Below are positions 58,842 to 64,000 of a stretch of 64,000 bases of DNA, piece after piece. The DNA is from Mycobacterium lacus. Its GTDB lineage: Bacteria; Actinomycetota; Actinomycetes; Mycobacteriales; Mycobacteriaceae. The stretch is from contig NZ_AP022581.1 in assembly GCF_010731535.1 (NCBI RefSeq), positions 1,054,001 through 1,118,000 on the forward strand, in the 5' to 3' direction. The position numbers and the translations under genes are program-made. The first letter of the stretch is position 1. The number at the start of each line of letters is the position of its first letter. The notes below the pieces were generated by a model. That model saw only the letters and a list, made by a program, of their open reading frames with translations, did no database searches and was not told where the DNA came from.

Positions 58842-60409
58842 ATGAGCGGGCCCCCGGGTCCCACCGATTTCGGCGTCGACCGTTTTACCGTTCCCGCGGT
58901 GCTGGATCGTCGCGCCGAGCAGTACCCGGACTGTGTGATGATGTCGATCGCCGGCGCCGACGTGACTTTCGAGCAGATGCGGCAGCGGTCCCGCGCGGCG
59001 GCGCGCATGCTGGCCGAACTGGGAGTCGGCTCCGGCGACTGCGTGGCGTTGTACACGGCGACGTGCCCGGAGTGGGTCTACTTCTGGCTGGGCGAGGCGC
59101 GAATCGGCGCGCTGAGCGCGGCCGTGAACGCCGCGGACAAGGGTGACTTTTTGCTGCACAACCTCCGGGTGGCCCGGGCCAAAGTGGTGGTCACCGACGC
59201 CGAGCGACGGCCGCGCGTCGAGGAGATTGCCGGCCAGCTGGATGCGGCGACTGACGTTCTGGTGCAAGATGATTCGCTGAGCAGCACGCTCGCCCGGGGT
59301 GGCGACGGGCCCGACAACCCCACGGGGCCCGACGAGCTGGGGTCCCTGTTCTTCACGTCGGGCACTACCGGGCCGTCCAAAGCGGTTGCCACGACCTGGC
59401 ACTACCTGTTTACGGTGGCCGCGACGGTCGCTTCGGCCTGGGAATTCGGTCCCGGCGAGGTGGTGTGGTCCGCCATGCCCCTGTTCCACCTGAGCGCGGC
59501 GCCCACCGTGCTGGCGCCGATGCTGGTCGGCGGAACAACCGTGCTGGCGGAGGCCTTCCATCCGACGCGGTGTGGGACGACGTGCGCGCCCACCGCGCCA
59601 TCGGCATCGCCGGCGCATGGGCGATGGTTTCGATGCTGCAGAACCTGCCCGCGGATCCGCGCGACGCGCAGTTGCCGCTGCGGTTCATCTCCGCGGCGCC
59701 CGTCGACGCAACGTCCTACCGCGACATCGAGAAGCGGTATGGCTGTCGCATCGTCACGATGTACGGGATGACCGAGGCTTTTCCCATCGCCGTCAAAGGC
59801 GTTGCCGATGAAGGGGTTCCGGGAACATCTGGTCGGCCCAACCCCAACTTCGAGGTGCGCATCGTCGATGCCGACGGCGATCCCGTACCGGCCGGAACGG
59901 TCGGGGAGATCGCCTGCCGGCCCCGGTATCCGTACGTGATGAGCGAAGGCTACGTGGGCGGCGGATTACGGGTGGAGCGCCACCCCGAATGGTTTCGCAC
60001 CCGCGACCTGGGCACGCTCGATGACGACCGGCAACTGACGTATGTGGACCGCGTCAAAGATTCGCTGCGCCGGCGCGGCGAGAACGTCTCCTCGGTCGAA
60101 GTGGAGACCGTCGTCATGCGCCATCCGGCGGTACTCGAGGCGGCGGCGATCAGGGTGCCCAGCGAATTGGGCGAGGACGACATCCTGCTGATCGTGACGT
60201 TGCGCCCCGGGGCCGCGCTGGCTTGCCCGGAGTTGCTCGACTTCTGCGCCGCCCGCATGCCCTACTTCTGTGTGCCGAGATTCGTCGAGACAGTCGATGA
60301 ACTCCCGAAGAATTGAATCGGGCGGATACGCAAGGACTTGTTGCGCGCCAGGGGCTTGAGTCCGGGCGCCTGGGATCGCGAAGGTCATGGCTATGTCGTT
60401 AGCCGCTAG
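58842..60409 (+). pseudogene. Acyl-CoA synthetase (FadD), frameshift and premature stop
   Basis: Part one (58842 to about 59564) has the P-loop FFTSGTTGPSKAVATTW. A missing base near 59564 (HPDAVWDDV expected) shifts into the second frame, which holds MYGMTEAFPIAV, YVDRVKDSLRRRGENVSSVE and VETVDELPKN. A TGA at 60314 then stops it, yet the same frame continues to 60409 as GRIRKDLLRARGLSPGAW, the normal C-terminus with its catalytic Lys. Two independent lesions make error alone less likely. Confidence 0.88.
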
Positions 60410-60428
60410 GCTACGTTAGTGTTACCGG

Positions 60429-60857
60429 ATGCCCATGAGTTATCAGGAACAGCAAATGCTTCAGGCCGCGACGGGCCGCGCTGCCATCCTGGATCTGAAC
60501 GCCCGGCACAACCGCGTCTACTCGGCCGGCGAGCGCGACAGTTGGATCGCCACGTTCCGGCATTCCGGTGCCAGGTTCATCCGTGACCATGAGGTGTTCA
60601 CCGATCTGCGCCTGGCATTCGACGGTGGCGATGGGCAGCGCTTGGTCACCGTCGATCACGAGATCACCATCGACGGCGTGCACGCGACCCAGCGTTGTGT
60701 CGCTTTGCTTTTCGCGGTCTCCACGTATGGCGACCTCAGCCTGAGGGCCACCGGGACATACACCGATGAACTGATCTACGAGCGCGGCGGCTGGCATTTC
60801 ACCTCCCGCGATCTGGAATGGGATTCGGTGCCCAGCCGGCATTCGGCCGTCATGTAG
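60429..60857 (+). CDS. SnoaL/NTF2-like domain protein
   Basis: 142 residues with the cone-shaped NTF2-like fold pattern: HNRVYSAGERDSWIATF, FIRDHEVFTDL, TGTYTDELIYERGGWHF and RDLEW at the end. Such proteins include steroid isomerases and small hydratases but the active residues are not conserved enough to name a reaction. Sits between the FadD remnant and the MaoC-like pair, so it probably acts on the same intermediates. Confidence 0.85.
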   Translation: MPMSYQEQQMLQAATGRAAILDLNARHNRVYSAGERDSWIATFRHSGARFIRDHEVFTDLRLAFDGGDGQRLVTVDHEITIDGVHATQRCVALLFAVSTYGDLSLRATGTYTDELIYERGGWHFTSRDLEWDSVPSRHSAVM

Positions 60858-60870
60858 GCGGTACCGATAC

Positions 60871-61425
60871 GTGGACTCCGACCCTGGCTCGCAGCGGGGC
60901 TACCAACTGGCCTTCGGTACGTATCAGGATGCGTTGCGCATGGTCGGCGTGGCGAGCGAACCGCGAACCGCGGCGACGCCGGTCAGTGGCGCGCGCATCC
61001 AATTGTTTGCCGCGATGGTTCATGACGGAAATCGTTCGTACTGGGACGCCGAGTTTGCTCGGCATACATGGGGAGGCCTGCTAGCGCCGCCGGCGCTGTT
61101 GATGGGATGGCTGATACCGCCGCCGTGGAAGCCGGACGAGCAGCCGGCGGGCGGGCCGCCGATGGCGTCGATCGCCCTGCGGGTGCCGCTGCCGGGCACC
61201 ACCTTCATCAATGCGGCCAACGACGTTGAGTTTTTTCGGCCCATCGTCGAGGGTGATCTGCTGACCGTCGTCGAAGAGCTGCTGTCGGTGTCATCGGAAA
61301 AGCAGACCCGGCTTGGCGTCGGTCATTTCGTCCAGACCCAGGAAACCTTCCGCCGTCAGGACGGCGCGGTCGTGGCCGTCAGCCGAAATACCTTGTTCCG
61401 CTTCACCCCTGGGGCGCCGTCATGA
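60871..61425 (+). CDS. MaoC-like hydratase subunit (N-terminal hotdog type)
   Basis: 184 residues with a hotdog fold (FARHTWGGLLAPPALLMGW, LPGTTFINAANDVEFFRPIV, GVGHFVQTQETF). This resembles the first subunit of heteromeric MaoC hydratases such as ChsH1-ChsH2 in cholesterol side-chain degradation, where two small hotdog proteins form one enzyme. GTG at 60871. The partner (61422-61867) overlaps by four bases but is frameshifted. Confidence 0.85.
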   Translation: MDSDPGSQRGYQLAFGTYQDALRMVGVASEPRTAATPVSGARIQLFAAMVHDGNRSYWDAEFARHTWGGLLAPPALLMGWLIPPPWKPDEQPAGGPPMASIALRVPLPGTTFINAANDVEFFRPIVEGDLLTVVEELLSVSSEKQTRLGVGHFVQTQETFRRQDGAVVAVSRNTLFRFTPGAPS

Positions 61426-61867
61426 GCGGCGGGGACCTGGACTGGAACCAGATCGGGGTCCCCGTCGAGCTTCCGGAGGTGGTCGACCACATCAGCTACC
61501 AGCGGGTCGTGGAAAACGCCGGCGCGACCTGGGCTATTTCCCGGGCCATTTCGATTCCGCCTATGCCCAAAGTCAGGGACACCCAACGATTTTCGTCAAC
61601 ACCATGCACGTCGCGGGGTTCGCGGACCGGATCGCGACCGACTGGGCCGGGCCGGGCAGTCGCGTGGTGCGCCGCTCGATGCGGTTAGCCGGCTCGATCT
61701 ATGCCGGCGACACCATGGTGGGCCGGGGCCGGGCGGTGGCCAAGCGCCGTGACACCTCGGTCGATCCGCCCCGCAACCTTGTCGACATCCAGATCGAGGT
61801 AACCAATCAGCACGGCACGCTGTGCTGCCCGGTCGAACTCACCCTGCAGTTGCCCGAAAATCGCTGA
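61422..61867 (+). pseudogene. MaoC-like hydratase partner subunit, frameshifted
   Basis: Starts with ATG overlapping the previous stop (ATGA) and reads DWNQIGVPVELPEVVDHISY, VVENAGATW. A one-base loss near 61531-61534 shifts the frame; the rest (YFPGHFDSAYAQSQGHPTIF, NTMHVAGFADRIA, CCPVELTLQLPENR) is in another frame. The conserved hydratase Asp/His region (FPGHFD, GHPTI) lies after the break, so the product is inactive unless the break is an error. Confidence 0.85.
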
Positions 61868-61900
61868 GGGCCGGCACGCCGTGAACAGTGACTGGCGCAG

Positions 61901-62355
61901 TTACCCGTTTCGGTTGGTGCCCGGCGACGTCCAGCCCGCGGCCGAGGGCGAGCACCCCTCGCGGCCGGGCAGGCCGGCCAGCCGACCGGTGTTGTCGTAG
62001 GTCCACGCGTGGTACGGGCAGGTAAACCGCTTGGCGGTGCCACATCCCGACACCACCTGCGACTGCCGGTGCAGGCAGACGTTGTCGAACGCCTTGACCG
62101 AACCATCCGACGCACGGGTCAACACGACGGATCGCCCCATCACCGTTTTGGTGCAGTACGTGTCTGGCCTGGGCAGCTCCGAGGCATAGCCGACCAGTTG
62201 CGGGCTGGAGATCAGCAGGGCTTTGTCGCGTCGTGTCTTTCCGGCGAGGTGTACTCGCGCGCGTCGACGGTGTACTGCCGGGGCGCCAGATCGGTCGCCT
62301 TGTCGCGCGCCAGTTTCAGGGCACGCCGGGTGAGGTCGAGCTGATCGTGATCCAT
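61901..62355 (-). pseudogene. Second Rieske oxygenase, truncated and frameshifted
   Basis: Starts at ATG 62355 (MDHDQLDLTRRALKLARD). Near 62230 the frame changes and continues with LVGYASELPRPDTYCTKTV, then the Rieske ligands NVCLHRQSQ and CPYHAWTYDNTGRL. Sequence similarity ends at about 61940 and the iron-binding catalytic domain is absent. Family: ring-hydroxylating dioxygenase alpha subunits. Dead gene. Confidence 0.82.
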
Positions 62356-62398
62356 GAAAACCCCCTTGACCGGACCTGCGGCCTCCCGGGTCTGACAT

Positions 62399-62420
62399 TA
62401 TAAATTTTATAAATTTTATA
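62399..62420. promoter_or_regulatory. AT-only direct repeats upstream of the Rieske remnant
   Basis: Two adjacent copies of TATAAATTT followed by TATA, 22 bases with no G or C, in a genome of high GC. Immediately beyond is ATAGTGACAATAA (62418-62430), shared with 57678-57690. Likely an operator and -10 region. Confidence 0.5.
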
Positions 62421-62578
62421 GTGACAATAAAGATTTAGCCGCCGGCTGGGGCAACACAGCCGCGCAGAGGCGTACCGGCGAAACGATGCCGGCAGGTGTG
62501 ACCGTTGTGACAATGTGACGTATATGTGATTACTGAGGCCAGTGTATCAGCTGGTGTTTTTGTCGTACCCTGTGGCAT

Positions 62579-63301
62579 GTGTCGGTATCTCGGCGTGACG
62601 TGCTCAGGTTCGCCGCGGCGACCCCGGCCGTGCTGGGCCTTGGCGTCGCGGCCGGGTCGTTGCGTGCCGCACCGGCATCGGCGGGTTCACTCGGCACCTT
62701 GCTGGACTATGCGGCCGGAGTCATTCCCGCCAGCCAGATCAGGGCCGCGGGCGCCGTGGGAGCGATCCGGTACGTGTCGGACCGGCGGCCCGGCGGCGCC
62801 TGGATGCTCGGGAAGCCGATCCAGCTCACCGAGGCGCGTGACCTCGCCGGAAGTGGGCTCAAGATCGTTTCTTGTTATCAGTACGGAAAGGGGAGCACCT
62901 CGGACTGGCTGGGCGGTGCCGCCGCCGGGGTGCAGCATGCCAAACGAGGCGCGCAGTTGCACGCCGCGGCCGGGGGTCCGCCCAGCGCTCCCATCTATGC
63001 GTCGATCGACGACGATCCGTCGTATGAGCAGTACAAGAACCAAATAGTTCCGTACTTGCGGTCCTGGGAATCGGTGATCGGACACCAGCGGACCGGCGTG
63101 TACGCCAACTCGAAAACGATCGATTGGGCGGTGAAGGACGGCCTGGGCGCGTACTTCTGGCAGCACAACTGGGGCTCGCCCAAGGGCTACACCCACCCGG
63201 CCGCCCATTTGCATCAGGTCGAGATCGACAAGCGCTCCGTCGGTGGGGTCGGGGTGGACATCAACGAAATCCTCAAGCCCCAATTCGGGCAGTGGGCTTA
63301 G
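62579..63301 (+). CDS. Tat-exported DUF1906 glycoside-hydrolase-like protein (Rv2525c-like)
   Basis: 240 residues. Twin-Arg signal SRRDVLRFAAATPAVLG with a signal-peptidase-like APASAG site near 33. DUF1906 domain: ASQIRAAGAVGAIRYVSDRR, IYASIDDDPSYEQY (acidic residues of the barrel), YFWQHNWGSPKG, and ILKPQFGQWA at the end. M. tuberculosis Rv2525c is a known Tat substrate with a glycoside-hydrolase-like fold and links to cell-envelope phenotypes. GTG at 62579. It lies directly before fas, as in M. tuberculosis. Confidence 0.95.
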   Translation: MSVSRRDVLRFAAATPAVLGLGVAAGSLRAAPASAGSLGTLLDYAAGVIPASQIRAAGAVGAIRYVSDRRPGGAWMLGKPIQLTEARDLAGSGLKIVSCYQYGKGSTSDWLGGAAAGVQHAKRGAQLHAAAGGPPSAPIYASIDDDPSYEQYKNQIVPYLRSWESVIGHQRTGVYANSKTIDWAVKDGLGAYFWQHNWGSPKGYTHPAAHLHQVEIDKRSVGGVGVDINEILKPQFGQWA

Positions 63302-63784
63302 GCTCCAGCAAACACTCGTTCGCCCGCCGCGCGCAGCCGCCAACGCCAGCGATCGGGCGATGCCGCAGCCGACGCAGCCTCACGCGCCCGCCGGAGCGTC
63401 AATATTTAACATAACGATTTGGTAACAATACTGCCTTGATCAGCGCTGTTATAGCTACTCGACCGTAACCACCTGCATGCAGGACGTTTGTCCGCGACAC
63501 CCGAGCCAGCGGTTAAACCGGGTGTTACCCACGACACGGTTACCCGTGCGTAGAACTCGCCAGTAACCGATCGACGTCCAAAAAGTGTACCGATTCTTAT
63601 GAGACTCTTATTGGGGCCGTTGCGGTCCGCGGCGCCGCTCGACCCACGAGCCGGCCCCGCGAGAACACACCGGTCGGCGCTTTTCGGCTGCGATTCGCTG
63701 CGGAATCAACTAGGCCGGCGCGGGCGTCGGTTGCCCGGCCGGATGAACTGAGACGTACAGACGCGCATACAGGGAGATTTTGAG
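63302..63784. promoter_or_regulatory. fas upstream region
   Basis: 483 bases without a gene. It contains an AT-rich patch at 63402-63435 (TTAACATAACG, GGTAACAATACTG). In M. tuberculosis, fas is controlled from this position by FasR; I could not mark a precise operator here. A GAGATTTTGAG stretch precedes the GTG start. Confidence 0.5.
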
Positions 63785-64000
63785 GTGACGATCCACGAGC
63801 ACGACCGGGTGTCCGCTGACGGCAACGGCAGCGACCGCGGGCACCATCCGCTTGCGGCGGACACCCATGCTCTGGTCGATCGCCTGACGACCGGAGAGCC
63901 GTTCGCTGTCGCGTTCGGTGGCCAGGGCAGCGCCTGGCTGGAGACTCTCGAGGAGTTGGTATCCGGGGCCGGGATCGAATCCGAGTTGGCGACGTTGGTT
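63785..64000 (+). CDS. fas: Type I fatty acid synthase (5' end, 72 codons)
   Basis: Starts GTG (TIHEHDRVSADG), followed by ADTHALVDRLTTGEPFAVAFGGQGSAWLETLEEL, with the GQGS segment of the first acyltransferase domain. The complete protein is around 3,000 residues and makes the C16-C26 acyl chains used for mycolate and phospholipid synthesis. The gene runs off the right edge of the window. Confidence 0.95.
   Translation, partial: MTIHEHDRVSADGNGSDRGHHPLAADTHALVDRLTTGEPFAVAFGGQGSAWLETLEELVSGAGIESELATLV

Overview
The window reads as chromosome of a slow-growing Mycobacterium. The evidence is high GC, a run of genes in the same order as M. tuberculosis Rv1331-Rv1343c, the Rv1362c/Rv1363c and Rv1364c/Rv1365c pairs, Rv2525c followed by type I fas, and a PPE-MPTR gene. 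I cannot name the species from the sequence alone.

Layout. 1-8092: intact, tightly packed housekeeping block (clpS end, DUF2017, P1 peptidase, mec-cysO-cysM protein-thiocarboxylate cysteine pathway, rhomboid, murI, cyclic-nucleotide phosphodiesterase, rphA, rdgB, a small membrane protein and lprD). 8250-8333: tRNA-Leu(TAG), followed by a DUF1778/GNAT toxin-antitoxin pair. 9676-30403: acyl-CoA catabolism genes in several operons (acyl-CoA dehydrogenases, thiolase, CoA-transferase, DapA-like lyase, crotonase, amidohydrolases, acyl-CoA synthetase, carboxyltransferase, P450, SDRs) with GntR and TetR regulators. 30517-34540: a PPE-MPTR gene with long tandem repeats and a frameshifted tail. 35042-37418: a broken alcohol dehydrogenase and a P450. 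37671-43917: Mce-associated membrane proteins and the sigma-F regulators Rv1364c/RsfA, split apart by an acyl-CoA dehydrogenase pair. 44072-62355: amidohydrolase, a TetR-thioesterase fusion, a five-gene FadD/FadE operon, a luciferase-like oxidoreductase, SDR, GntR, a double CoA-transferase, a Rieske oxygenase, FadD, SnoaL-like and MaoC-like genes, many of them broken. 62579-64000: Rv2525c homologue and the start of fas.

How it fits together. The middle 53 kb looks like degradation machinery for complex lipids or polycyclic compounds (steroid- or terpenoid-like; the substrate is not shown by the sequence). P450s and Rieske oxygenases would hydroxylate, FadD and CoA-transferases would make CoA esters, and FadE, crotonase/MaoC and thiolase/lyase steps would shorten them. 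Four adjacent long/short acyl-CoA dehydrogenase pairs resemble the heterotetrameric enzymes of mycobacterial cholesterol catabolism.

The conserved flanks are intact, whereas the middle carries about ten broken or truncated genes. One is an alcohol dehydrogenase whose zinc-loop segment appears to have flipped strand. Either this accessory region is decaying or part of the single-base damage is sequencing error; the truncations and the inversion are not easily explained by error.
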